A DNA stretch of 59,366 nt from Shouchella shacheensis (GTDB taxonomy: Bacteria; Bacillota; Bacilli; Bacillales; Bacillaceae_D), in NCBI RefSeq assembly GCF_001484965.1, contig NZ_LLYY01000027.1, positions 1-59,366 of the forward strand. Reading direction: 5' to 3'. The notes beneath the pieces were generated by a model. It was given only the letters and a program-made list of their open reading frames with translations, made no database searches and was not told the DNA's origin. The position numbers and the translations under genes are program-made. Below are positions 16,918 to 25,490 of the stretch, piece after piece. Numbering within the stretch: position 1 is the stretch's first letter; each line of letters begins with the position of its first letter.

Positions 16918-17667
16918 TTAGCCATTCATCACGCTGCCACCATTTGGGTTCAGCACTTGTCCTGTGTAAAAATCACCCGCAGTTGAAGCGAGAAAAAGAA
17001 CCGATTGAGCAATTTCCTCAGGGGTGGCTAGCCTTTTTAAAGGATAGGAAGCCGCTTCCTCTTCGATATAGTTTTCACCAAAAGACGTTAGGATGTCTGT
17101 CAGTGTTCCACCGGGCGCTACCGCATTTACCTGGATGAGAGGCGCAAGTTCACGAGCAAGAGATTTCGTGAGGGAAATGATCCCACCTTTGGCCGCTGAA
17201 TAATGGGCAAATTCCTCAACGCCAAGGCTTGCCAGGTCAGAAGATATATTGATCATTTTCCCGCTGCCGAACGCTTGCATCGAGGCAATCACTTCTCTAC
17301 TATTGTAAAAGGTTCCATATAAGTGAACTTTAATCATTTGGTCCCACTGCTCATCACTCATATCACGAACAAGGGAAGCCTTGGCAATGCCAGCATTGTT
17401 CACAAGCACATGAACCTCTCCGAGTGTCTCTTTGAAAAAAAGATGCATCTCTTGAACTTGCTGGCGGTTGGTTACGTCTGCCCGGTAATAATAAACGCTT
17501 GTGCCATAACGTTTTGCTTGATCAACCGTAGCCTGTGCCTCGTTTTCCGAACAAATGTCGTTAATGACTACATTGGCCCCTTCCTTCGCAAACCCAAGGG
17601 CAATGGCTTGACCAATTCCTTTGTTCGCCCCGGTAATAAGCACATTCTTTCCTCTAATCCCCTCCAT
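16918..17667 (-). CDS. SDR-family oxidoreductase (FabG-like)
   Basis: 249 residues: TGANKGIG cofactor motif (residues about 12-19), NNAG at about 89, catalytic Ser in INISSDLASL, YSAAK in AHYSAAKGGIIS, and the C-terminus GQVLNPNGGSVM. The enzyme probably oxidises a hydroxylated substrate brought in by the adjacent symporter. AGGGAGGGG lies just before the ATG. Co-transcribed with the chemoreceptor upstream (18-base gap). Confidence 0.88.
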   Translation of the reverse strand: MEGIRGKNVLITGANKGIGQAIALGFAKEGANVVINDICSENEAQATVDQAKRYGTSVYYYRADVTNRQQVQEMHLFFKETLGEVHVLVNNAGIAKASLVRDMSDEQWDQMIKVHLYGTFYNSREVIASMQAFGSGKMINISSDLASLGVEEFAHYSAAKGGIISLTKSLARELAPLIQVNAVAPGGTLTDILTSFGENYIEEEAASYPLKRLATPEEIAQSVLFLASTAGDFYTGQVLNPNGGSVMNG

Positions 17668-17685
17668 ATGTTCCCCTCCCTATTT

Positions 17686-19473
17686 TTATACTTTAAAGCG
17701 ATGGATGACTTCTTGGAGAGCAAGACCCAATTCGCTGAGCGATTCTGCTGAGGCTGTAACCTCCTGGATCGTGTGAAGCTGCAAGGACGATGACTGGGAG
17801 ACGTCCTTTGCATTGCGAGCAATTTTTTCAGCCGCATGACTTAGCTCTGTCACAGACGCAGTAACCTCCTCGGAAGAAGCTGAAATCTCTTCTGATGAGG
17901 CTGAAATCTCTTGAATTTGTGAAGCAACGTTCTCAATGGAGTGAAGAATTCGTGTAAACGACTCCCCCGTTTTTTCGACCAACGTTAGTCCTTCCGCCAC
18001 GTCTTTCGTGCCTTGGGAAGAAAGGGCAACCGTCTCCTTCGAACTACTCTGAATCGAAGAGACCCGCCGTTCAATTTCTTTTACAGACTGATGCGTATGT
18101 TCAGCAAGCTTTCGAATTTCTGTTGCCACTACGGCAAAACCACGTCCATGTTCTCCTGCCCGAGCAGCTTCAATGGAAGCGTTTAAAGCAAGCAAATTCG
18201 TTTGCTCTGAAACTTGAGTGATCAGATGAGTAAAATCACTAATTTCATTGACTTCTGCTTCCAGTTGGGACAGACTGTCACTCATGCCCTCGACCGAATT
18301 CGAAATCACCCCCATCTGGGAGACAACACCTTGGACAAACTGATTTCCATTTTGTGCTTCCCCAGTCATATGGTTTGATTCAGTCGCCGCGTTGTTTGCC
18401 GATTCAGCAATGCGCTGAACGCCCTCCGCCGTCTCATCTAACACAAGGGCCGTTTCAGAGATAATCGAGGCATTGTTTGCCGTCGATTCTTCAACGGAAC
18501 CACTATCCGACTGAACGTTTTTAGAGAAGTTACTCATTTCTTCGGAACTTGCCGCGAGTTCCTCAGAAGAAGCCGCCACTTCGTTGGAAATGTCCTGGGT
18601 GCGATGAACAACGTTGCGTAAATGCTCCTGCATCGTTTGCAGCGATGATTGAAGTTTGCCAATCTCATCCTCTGTCTTTCGCTCTGTTAAAGCCACCGTT
18701 AAATCCCCGTCTGCTATGCGATCCGCCACCTTTACCATTTCAGTCAGCGGCTTGAACATCCGACTGATAATGAAGTAGACTGCTGCTCCTGCGGCAATCA
18801 CCCAAAACGCAGCCGTAAGCGTTTGTTGTAGAGTTGCTGCTTGCAGCCCCTCTTGTATGTATTCGGCTGAATAATCAATGCCAATAACGGCTATCACTTG
18901 CTCCCCGTCATAGATGGGTGAAAAAACCGTTTGCCAAATGCCATAAGGGTCCTCAAAAATATCGGTAACCTGGGACTCACCAGAATTTATTGTTGCTCTT
19001 GCGGCTTCCGTATGCTCTAGTGCAAGGTCGTCAAACTCTTCTCCTGGTGCATACACCTCATTTAAATTGGACGTATAAGCAAGAGGGATCACGGAATCTC
19101 CTTCATCGACACCCGACCAAATGTAGCTCCAAGCCATCGTCCCCTGTTCGTTTTGAATGTCATCCAATTGCTCTTGCAAAGCGAGAAACGTAGAATTCTC
19201 CGGACCGTTTTCTTCTTGAAGTGTTTGAATACTCGTTGTGTCCAACTGCAAACTTGTTAAAATTCCAACACTCAACAGTTCCCTTTCCAAATCCTCTGTC
19301 ATAGTCGCTCTCAGTTGAGTCGTATTTGTCCATGTCAGAATGGACAGAGCAAGAAGAACAACCAATGTGACAAAGAGCGACAGCTTGCGCTTTAACGATA
19401 ATCGTTTTAGAATCAGTACCACTCCCTTAATAGAAAAATTCGCCCACGAAAGGCCAGTGATCGTCATTGTCAC
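17686..19473 (-). CDS. Methyl-accepting chemotaxis protein
   Basis: Up to 595 residues. A first span (about 30-47) is followed by a ~180-residue extracellular Cache-type sensor containing [12 protein letters not shown], a second span near 225-245, a HAMP domain and the signalling coiled coil with the hairpin tip [20 protein letters not shown]. It reports ligand to CheA/CheW. The start is uncertain: the ATG at 19473 has no ribosome site and lies at the start of a sigma-D-like promoter's transcript, while AAGGGAG (around 19424) favours a start near 19413-19422, where only GTG, CTG or ATT are available. Confidence 0.9.
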   Translation of the reverse strand: MTMTITGLSWANFSIKGVVLILKRLSLKRKLSLFVTLVVLLALSILTWTNTTQLRATMTEDLERELLSVGILTSLQLDTTSIQTLQEENGPENSTFLALQEQLDDIQNEQGTMAWSYIWSGVDEGDSVIPLAYTSNLNEVYAPGEEFDDLALEHTEAARATINSGESQVTDIFEDPYGIWQTVFSPIYDGEQVIAVIGIDYSAEYIQEGLQAATLQQTLTAAFWVIAAGAAVYFIISRMFKPLTEMVKVADRIADGDLTVALTERKTEDEIGKLQSSLQTMQEHLRNVVHRTQDISNEVAASSEELAASSEEMSNFSKNVQSDSGSVEESTANNASIISETALVLDETAEGVQRIAESANNAATESNHMTGEAQNGNQFVQGVVSQMGVISNSVEGMSDSLSQLEAEVNEISDFTHLITQVSEQTNLLALNASIEAARAGEHGRGFAVVATEIRKLAEHTHQSVKEIERRVSSIQSSSKETVALSSQGTKDVAEGLTLVEKTGESFTRILHSIENVASQIQEISASSEEISASSEEVTASVTELSHAAEKIARNAKDVSQSSSLQLHTIQEVTASAESLSELGLALQEVIHRFKV

Positions 19474-19480
19474 ATTAGTT

Positions 19481-19510
19481 ATATCGTCCGTAGGAGAAAA
19501 GAATGAAGAG
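19481..19510 (-). promoter_or_regulatory. Possible sigma-D promoter of the chemoreceptor operon
   Basis: On the minus strand GACGATAT (19481-19488) is one base from the sigma-D -10 GCCGATAT. The matching -35 (TTCA instead of TAAA) is weak. Chemoreceptor genes in Bacillus are usually sigma-D dependent. Confidence 0.4.
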
Positions 19511-19810
19511 GTACAGAGAAATGATCGTGAAGATGTACTTTACTGAATTCTATAAAATCTAGGAGCAAAAGAGGATAAAGGGGCGAGGGGAGATGATCCT
19601 TGGCAGCCATCGACCGGAGTTGCAAAGATATAATTAGACAGAATATTAATTCTTTTTCTGACGTCCGTCTTCTCTATCCAAAGAGAAGTAGGTTCCTGCG
19701 TACCAAACGTAAATGCTTGATCTCTACCAGTTCCCGACTGTTCCTAGTGCTACACCTTGAATCAAAGAACAAAGCGACCGTTACCCCTATAATCATCTAT
19801 CTGGGTCATC
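19511..19810. other. Gene-free stretch
   Basis: No credible gene, RNA or repeat seen between the chemoreceptor promoter and the hairpin at 19812. Confidence 0.4.
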
Positions 19811-19811
19811 C

Positions 19812-19852
19812 AACAAAGGCAACCACCATACACCTGGTGATTGCCTTTGTTT
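19812..19852. terminator. Strong hairpin downstream of kdgA
   Basis: CAAAGGCAACCACCA pairs with TGGTGATTGCCTTTG nearly perfectly. It lies 117 bases past the kdgA stop and has short T or A runs on both sides. Confidence 0.65.
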
Positions 19853-19968
19853 CAAAGAAAGACTCATTCCATTCTTGGCCGCACGAATGACGTAGGTGAA
19901 CGGACAGATTCACAAGAGGCTCGCCTTTCCAAGTCTCTCGTCTTCATAGTAACCGCAGTACGCGTGAG

Positions 19969-20607
19969 CTACGCTTTCCGGCTCTCCTTCACCTTCTCCA
20001 CAAACCGAACCGCATGCTCCCGCAACCCATTCCAGTCTTTCGCAGCTATGAGCGACTTATCCAATAGCGACCCACCTGCCCCAACGGCGACGGCACCAGC
20101 TTTGATAAAGGACTCAATCGTATCCAGATCGACACCGCCCGTTGGCATCATCTTGATCTGTCCAAGCGGTCCATTAACCGCTTTGATAAATCCAGGACCA
20201 ACGGAATCAGCTGGGAAAACTTTGACCACATCCGCGCCCCATTCCGTTGCCTGCAGAGCTTCTGTTGGCGTAAAAACTCCTGGGATGACGATTTTCCCAT
20301 AACGCTTGGCTGCTCGAATCGTCCCTTCGCTTAATGTAGGCGCGAAGATAAATTCAGCACCGCCTTCAATGGCAACGACGGCCGTCTCGCTATCGAGAAC
20401 CGTGCCCGCGCCAATCACGACCTCCTCGCCGAACTTTTCGCGTAGGCGGCGAATCGCCCCAAACGCGTCCTCCGAATCAACGGTCACTTCAAGCCCGCTC
20501 ACCCCGCCGTCTACGAGCGCCTGCGCAATTTCTTCCACATCCTCTGCCGGCAATTTCCGCATTACCGCCACGACCCCTGATGATAATAGCGTGTCCAAAC
20601 GACTCAT
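19969..20607 (-). CDS. kdgA: KDPG/KHG aldolase (2-keto-3-deoxy-6-phosphogluconate aldolase)
   Basis: Splits 2-keto-3-deoxy-6-phosphogluconate into pyruvate and glyceraldehyde 3-phosphate. 212 residues, class I TIM barrel: the N-terminal GLEVTVDSEDA holds the catalytic Glu, VIGAGTVLD and FIFAPTLSEG follow, the Schiff-base Lys is in VVKVFPADS, and the phosphate loop is MMPTGGVDL. Overlaps kdgK by four bases (ATGA), so the two are translationally coupled. Final step of pectin/uronate or sugar-acid catabolism. Confidence 0.93.
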   Translation of the reverse strand: MSRLDTLLSSGVVAVMRKLPAEDVEEIAQALVDGGVSGLEVTVDSEDAFGAIRRLREKFGEEVVIGAGTVLDSETAVVAIEGGAEFIFAPTLSEGTIRAAKRYGKIVIPGVFTPTEALQATEWGADVVKVFPADSVGPGFIKAVNGPLGQIKMMPTGGVDLDTIESFIKAGAVAVGAGGSLLDKSLIAAKDWNGLREHAVRFVEKVKESRKA

Positions 20608-21584
20608 CGTAACACTCCTCCTGCACCTGCAATGATTTTGTTCATATAGGCGTCCACTTCTTCTCTATCCGGCAATCCTTCGACATCCCCTGCCGAGCTA
20701 ACCACAAGCGCTCCGACCGCAGAACCGAGACGAACCGCTTCATTCAGCGGTTGGCCTTCAAGCAGACCACTAAGCACACCAGCCGCAAACCCGTCCCCGG
20801 CTCCTATTGCGTCGACCACTTGCTTGACCTTGTAGCTGTCAACGCGGCCGCTCTCGCCATCCTTTTCGGCAAAGAACGAGTAGTCAGCCCCGTTTTTAAG
20901 CACCACCTGCTTTGGCCCTTGCTTGAGCAAATGTTCGGCCATCTCTTCCTCTGTGTTCAGGCCATACATCCAGACGGCCTCATCCAAGCCAGGCATGACG
21001 AGGTCCGCTTCTGCTGCCAGTTCACATAGAAGCGTCTTTGCCTCCTGTTCCCCGTATTTTTGAATCAGCGTATGCCGCAAGTTCGGATCAAAGGAGATAA
21101 GCACCTCGTTTTCCTTCGCCACGTCGATTGCTCTCCTCACAGCTGCTTCACAGCTTTTGCTAAGAAGCGGTGTGATTCCTGTAATATGAAGGATTCGCGC
21201 CTCTCTTATTTTATCAATCTCCAAGTCTTCCGCTGTGAATTGGCTTGCCGCTGAGCCGTGCCGATAGTAGTAGACCTTCGTTTCCTCAGGACGCACTTTT
21301 TCCTTTATGTACATCCCTGTCGGTGCCTCTGCTGTGCGTTTCACATAATCCGTGTTCACACCTTCTGCACGGATCGTCTTGGTCACATAGGTCCCAAGCT
21401 CATCTGCGCCAACTTTGCTCATCCACAGTGTGGCATGTCCTAGCTTTTGTAACCCAATGGCAAGGTTGGATTCCGCTCCTCCAATCCGCTTCACGAAACG
21501 CTCCACATAGCGGAGCTTGCCGGTTTCACTTGGATCGAACAGAACCATCGTCTCACCGAATGTAACGACTTCTGCCTTCATCAT
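20604..21584 (-). CDS. kdgK: 2-keto-3-deoxygluconate kinase (PfkB family)
   Basis: Phosphorylates 2-keto-3-deoxygluconate, supplying the aldolase encoded next. About 326 residues, ribokinase fold: N-terminal VVTFGETMVLFDP, GGAESNLAIGLQKLG, and the C-terminal catalytic DAIGAGDGFAAGVLSG with its Asp base. ATG at 21584 or 21581 follows GGGGAGAGGGA; a longer frame to 21605 includes that site and is rejected. Sits between kdgR and kdgA in one operon. Confidence 0.92.
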   Translation of the reverse strand: MMKAEVVTFGETMVLFDPSETGKLRYVERFVKRIGGAESNLAIGLQKLGHATLWMSKVGADELGTYVTKTIRAEGVNTDYVKRTAEAPTGMYIKEKVRPEETKVYYYRHGSAASQFTAEDLEIDKIREARILHITGITPLLSKSCEAAVRRAIDVAKENEVLISFDPNLRHTLIQKYGEQEAKTLLCELAAEADLVMPGLDEAVWMYGLNTEEEMAEHLLKQGPKQVVLKNGADYSFFAEKDGESGRVDSYKVKQVVDAIGAGDGFAAGVLSGLLEGQPLNEAVRLGSAVGALVVSSAGDVEGLPDREEVDAYMNKIIAGAGGVLR

Positions 21585-21601
21585 TCCCTCTCCCCTCACG
21601 G

Positions 21602-22366
21602 TCAATGGGCGGTTGCCCCTAATTGGTTCGATAATTCCTGTGCTGCCTGCATCACGTTTTCTGTATGCGACTTTATCGTTTCACTGTCCATCCTCGACGC
21701 CGGCCCTGTCACACTCAGCGCATACAGCACCTTTTGTTCATGATTAAATACAGGAGCTGCCACACAGCGGATGTCTGGCTCATGTTCACTGTCATCGAGC
21801 GAGTAACCTTCCTTTCGAATGGCTGCAAAGGTCTCTAGAAGTACGTCTTGCTCTGTTAATGTCTGAGGGGTGTACGCCTTTAGTGGAACGTCCGAGAAGT
21901 AACGATCCAATCTTGCGGGGTCTTGATGGGCTAACAGCAGCTTTCCCACCCCCGTACAATACATCGGGGCGCGGCTGCCAATGCGTGAATGGACCCGCAA
22001 AGCACTCGACTGTTGCTCAACTTTATTTAAGTAGATTACATGATCTCCTTGTTGCTCGACCAGATGGACAATCTCCCCAACGTCTTGGCAAAGCTTTTCC
22101 ATAATTGGCCGAGCCAACTCTACAACGTCAAGCTGCGACAGGACGGATTGATGCATCTCTAAGAACTTCAACCCTAATTGGTACCGTCCTTCTCCTCTTT
22201 TGCGCACATACCCATACTCCTCTAGTGATATAAGCAGTCGGTGCGTGGTGCTCTTAGCCACTTCCAGTCTGTTCGCAAGCTCCGTAACGCCTACGCCTTC
22301 TTTATAAAGCTTTAGTTCCTCTAATAGCGCTAGCGCGCGCTGTACTGAAGACAGCATCCCCATCAC
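21602..22366 (-). CDS. kdgR: IclR-family regulator of the kdg operon
   Basis: About 252 residues: N-terminal winged helix (SVQRALALLEELK, then GVTELANRLEVAKSTTHRLL) and C-terminal IclR effector domain (RIGSRAPMYCTGVGKLLLAH, YSLDDSEHEPDIRCVAAPV). It probably represses kdgRKA until a keto-deoxy sugar acid binds. First gene of the operon; ATG 22357 or 22363 after GAGG is likelier than GTG 22366. A dyad directly follows its promoter's -10 box. Confidence 0.9.
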   Translation of the reverse strand: MMGMLSSVQRALALLEELKLYKEGVGVTELANRLEVAKSTTHRLLISLEEYGYVRKRGEGRYQLGLKFLEMHQSVLSQLDVVELARPIMEKLCQDVGEIVHLVEQQGDHVIYLNKVEQQSSALRVHSRIGSRAPMYCTGVGKLLLAHQDPARLDRYFSDVPLKAYTPQTLTEQDVLLETFAAIRKEGYSLDDSEHEPDIRCVAAPVFNHEQKVLYALSVTGPASRMDSETIKSHTENVMQAAQELSNQLGATAH

Positions 22367-22382
22367 CTCGTTCCTTATAAAA

Positions 22383-22430
22383 GAACACCGTTCCTAATTT
22401 ATTATAACGGCAAGAAGAAACCGCTGTCAA
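22383..22430 (-). promoter_or_regulatory. Promoter and candidate operator of kdgRKA
   Basis: On the minus strand TTGACA (22425-22430) and TATAAT (22401-22406) are 18 bases apart, a near-perfect sigma-A promoter. The dyad GAACACCGTTC (22383-22393) lies at the predicted transcription start, where a bound IclR protein would block initiation. Confidence 0.75.
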
Positions 22431-22483
22431 GGAAAGCGTAGTGGACTCTTCTTAACAGTGGGGACAACAGAATTAAAAACTAG

Positions 22484-22516
22484 AAAAGCCGAAGCGCATG
22501 GGCGCATCGGCTTTTT
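22484..22516 (-). terminator. Terminator of the zinc-ribbon trypsin-like gene
   Basis: AGCCGATGCGC pairs with GCGCTTCGGCT right after the stop codon, followed on the minus strand by TTTTC. Confidence 0.8.
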
Positions 22517-22517
22517 C

Positions 22518-23813
22518 TCACTCTTCTTCCTCTCCGTTTTCAGGCTCTGGCTTGGCCTCTGGAGTCTCCTCTTCGGTCTTGTCGTTCTCTTGTTTCTCCT
22601 CTTGCTGCGGAGATACTTGCTCTTCCTCCTGCTTTTTCTCTGCCTCTGTCTCTGAATCAGCCGGTTCTCTCTCTTCTGAGTCCATCCCCGGTTTTTGTTC
22701 CGGTTCGTTCACTTTCCTCTCCTCTTCTAATTCACTTGCTGGACCAGATGGCTGTTCTGTCTCCTTCTCGGGCTCAGGTTTCGATTCTTTTTTTTCCTCT
22801 TCTTTTGGAGAGACCTCTTGCTTTTCTTGTTCCTCGTTCTCTGCTTCTTGCTGTTCGACCTCATCCTCGTACTGCTCATACCAATCCTCTTGATCATGAG
22901 ACGCCTCTGTTTCATCAACAAGGCCCTCATCCAATTCTCCACCGTTAAACGAAGCGTTTGATCTTGACCTCTGCTGTTTAGGAGGCATGTTGTTGTACAA
23001 GCCCTCCAGTTCGTTTGAATCCATCGGCTTTCTTAGCCACTCTTGGATAACAGGGTCAATCAAAGACAACGGAATGCTGTAGGCAATCACTTCATTGTCC
23101 TGAGCATGAACCACATTCATAGCGGTGACTTGGCCCGCGTCCTTCGCTACAAGGGGGCCGCCGCTGCTGTGTGCCAGTATCGGCGTGGAAATCTGATAGA
23201 CATTTTCATAGCTATGTGAATCAAAAACAAGTTCGCGGTCGACGCCGATAATCTGACCAATGGAAGCCGCACGCCCCTCACTTAGCCGACCGCTAAGCGC
23301 CACCACTTCGTCTCCTAAAGCCGCATGCTCCTCAACCGCAAGAGGAGGGGGGGTTCGGTCCTTTAGTTCTTCTACAAACAACAAAGCAACTTGAGATTCC
23401 TCGGAAAACCCGACGACCCCCCCCGTGTAACTCGTGGAATCGTTCAGATGAACTTCGGCCTCTATCTGTCCCTCTACGATCAATGCATCGGTTAACACAT
23501 AGCCGCCTTGCTCATATAGAAAGCCCGACCCTTGTTTTTTTCCGGCCTGAATGGTATAAACGTGTTCATGTATGCTTACTAAATCAGTGGAGACTACCTC
23601 TTCACGAACTTGACTGACGGTCTCGCTTTCTGCTTCCGTCGCAGAAGACGCTCCTTGCAAGTGGAACGTGAGTAATGTCGCCCCCGCCCCGATCGTCGCC
23701 ATAGCAGCAATCACTAACCGACGTTTCCGTTTTTTTGACGCGCACATTTCCCCACACTGCTCACAGTTGCCTGTGCGACGTGTCCGTTCAGCTCCGCAAT
23801 GCTTACACTTCAT
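22518..23813 (-). CDS. Membrane-anchored zinc-ribbon protein with degenerate trypsin-like domain
   Basis: About 431 residues. Cys3, Cys6, Cys17 and Cys20 form a zinc ribbon; a span follows at about 32-52; residues 75-265 are a trypsin-like (HtrA/DegP-type) domain; the last ~140 are a Glu/Lys/Pro-rich disordered tail. Ser217 survives in AHSSGGPLV, but the usual His site reads TDALIV (Leu111) and the usual Asp site reads SQVALL (Gln141), so the triad appears lost. It may be a pseudoprotease that binds peptides at the membrane. ATG 23813 follows GGGGTGGAG. Cells may display the tail outside. Confidence 0.82.
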   Translation of the reverse strand: MKCKHCGAERTRRTGNCEQCGEMCASKKRKRRLVIAAMATIGAGATLLTFHLQGASSATEAESETVSQVREEVVSTDLVSIHEHVYTIQAGKKQGSGFLYEQGGYVLTDALIVEGQIEAEVHLNDSTSYTGGVVGFSEESQVALLFVEELKDRTPPPLAVEEHAALGDEVVALSGRLSEGRAASIGQIIGVDRELVFDSHSYENVYQISTPILAHSSGGPLVAKDAGQVTAMNVVHAQDNEVIAYSIPLSLIDPVIQEWLRKPMDSNELEGLYNNMPPKQQRSRSNASFNGGELDEGLVDETEASHDQEDWYEQYEDEVEQQEAENEEQEKQEVSPKEEEKKESKPEPEKETEQPSGPASELEEERKVNEPEQKPGMDSEEREPADSETEAEKKQEEEQVSPQQEEKQENDKTEEETPEAKPEPENGEEEE

Positions 23814-23915
23814 GGCTCCACCCCTCATCAAGTATTAGTTAGATGCGCACCGAGGAATCCAACTCAACTTCTTGCCTCGGGTTCTACGTCCTTACCCTTT
23901 CGACCCAGCACGTCG

Positions 23916-24179
23916 TTATCCTTTTTTTCGCGCAACGTTCCACCCGACAAGCAGCAACAAAATCACGCCGTTCAACAGCAACACGACCGATGTGACAAAC
24001 CAGCCGTACGTAAGCCCCTCATGCAAAGAAAGCATCGAGACAACAAGCCAAGTGACGGGAGCTAACACGGCGCACAACGCTCCAAACGCCGCTATGTACA
24101 TCGGCTTTTCGTTTGCAAAGAAATAAATAAGCATCCCATCTATAAAGACAACCAGAAGAAAAATGGACAAAAAGATCAT
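23916..24179 (-). CDS. Small three-span membrane protein, unknown
   Basis: 87 residues with three hydrophobic stretches (about 2-20, 28-50 and 58-82) and a basic C-terminus. It starts ATG after AAGGATGGG. No family recognised. It lies just upstream of the zinc-ribbon gene in the same direction with a ~100-base gap, so they may share transcription. Confidence 0.6.
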   Translation of the reverse strand: MIFLSIFLLVVFIDGMLIYFFANEKPMYIAAFGALCAVLAPVTWLVVSMLSLHEGLTYGWFVTSVVLLLNGVILLLLVGWNVARKKG

Positions 24180-24230
24180 CAGTGACCCATCCTTTATGTA
24201 TAGTTATACGCGAGCAACAAGTATTCCTAT

Positions 24231-24396
24231 GTCTAGCTTCAGCATTAGCGTTCTGACATCGAAATCCAAAACCGTGGGTTCTCAGAGTCTCCGAAACACG
24301 AGACGCGCAAGTGCCGCCCATCCCAGGAGAGATGGGGCATTTTGGGCGACCCAACTTCTCGCTTAATTTCGACCCGCTTCAGCTTTTCTCTATAGC
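24231..24396. repeat. Long extragenic inverted-repeat element (copy 2)
   Basis: Starts GTCTAGCTTCAGC and ends CGCTTCAGCTTTTCT, the same opening and closing signature as 3775-3898, with different, partly self-complementary inner sequence (CATCCCAGGAGAGATGGGG). No credible gene. Confidence 0.45.
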
Positions 24397-24430
24397 CATC
24401 GTACTTCAAACGACGCAAAAAAAACAGGGA

Positions 24431-24466
24431 AAAAGCTACTAGTGAAGCTTATCTAGTAGCTTTTTT
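24431..24466. terminator. Terminator after the MBL hydrolase gene
   Basis: AAAAGCTACTAG pairs with CTAGTAGCTTTT; flanked by A and T runs, so it works in both directions. Confidence 0.8.
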
Positions 24467-24526
24467 GCTATGCCACAGGGTGGGGAGGAGTTTGACGACC
24501 CAAATCTGCGTTGCACCCTTTTCCGA

Positions 24527-25249
24527 TTAGATCGCTTCAACCACCTGAAACCCTAATTCCTTTGCCTCCTCAATCGAGAAGCCTTCATCTAAATGCATGC
24601 ACCACACGCGCTTGCGGTGGTTTGGCTCAATCAACTCATCCAACGCGCGCAGCGACAAATGAACATTCCCTTCATAATCAGCCTTGCAGCAGTCTTGGTA
24701 CACCGCTTGAAGCTCTCCTCTTTCAAGCTGTGTGAGAACCGCCGTTGGAATCATATTTGCGTCCCCGCTATAATAAATGCGTTCTCTCTCCAATTGAAGA
24801 ATGTAGCCAAAACAGTCAAGCTCCCTCGCATGTTCGACGTTCACCGGCTCAACCTTCTTCACACCACAAAGAGAAACCTCCCTTGCCTCTCCCTCTATTG
24901 TTGTCAGCGTGTGCTGCTCCTCCGTGACACCAACGGCTTTCAGCAATGAGCGCAAATCATCCATGATCGCCGCCGGGGCCATGACATTGACTTTGGATGT
25001 AAATGCAGGCTGTAATTTAAAGTAGCTATAGAAAATTAGGTCTCCGAGTGATCCGACATGGTCTGGATGCAAATGCGTAATCAGCACCGTCACCTCTTCA
25101 ACGCCCTCCAACACCCCTTTTTCCACAAGTCGGTGAAACGTGGAACTGCCGCAATCAATTAAAAAAAGCTGCGTGTCCTCTTTCATAAAGGCGCCATTGT
25201 TGCCTCGTTTTGTATTAAATGCACTTCCGTTCCCGATGAATGCAAGCAT
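24527..25249 (-). CDS. MBL-fold metal-dependent hydrolase
   Basis: 240 residues, metallo-beta-lactamase fold. The metal-binding HLHPDHVGSLGD lies near residue 60, a further ligand Asp in YYSGDAN near 172, and a late His in MHLDEG near 223. It resembles the RNase Z/YhfI-type subgroup that cleaves phosphodiesters, but lacks a clear tRNA-binding arm, so the substrate stays open. The ATG at 25249 follows GGAGGAATG-like sequence. Confidence 0.82.
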   Translation of the reverse strand: MLAFIGNGSAFNTKRGNNGAFMKEDTQLFLIDCGSSTFHRLVEKGVLEGVEEVTVLITHLHPDHVGSLGDLIFYSYFKLQPAFTSKVNVMAPAAIMDDLRSLLKAVGVTEEQHTLTTIEGEAREVSLCGVKKVEPVNVEHARELDCFGYILQLERERIYYSGDANMIPTAVLTQLERGELQAVYQDCCKADYEGNVHLSLRALDELIEPNHRKRVWCMHLDEGFSIEEAKELGFQVVEAI

Positions 25250-25449
25250 TTTACATTCCTCCGTTTTTATGTATGGGTACGCTCCGTTATGGACAGCGCG
25301 TGGGTCTTCCTTGAGCGGAAATTCGAGGGAAGGGAGCTGTAGGTGTATTTTTTCGCTCTTGTAAAGCGTCTCTCCCTGTACCAGGGTTTTCGTTCTCGAT
25401 CACCAAATTCATCGTGACGTCATTCATCTTCCTTTAAAAGTATAACAGG

Positions 25450-25486
25450 AAGGGACGACTTCAGCACACAAAGTCGTCCCTTTCCC
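25450..25486. terminator. Terminator next to the esterase gene
   Basis: AAGGGACGACTT pairs perfectly with AAGTCGTCCCTT, just after the esterase stop codon. Confidence 0.75.
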
Positions 25487-25490
25487 CCTT

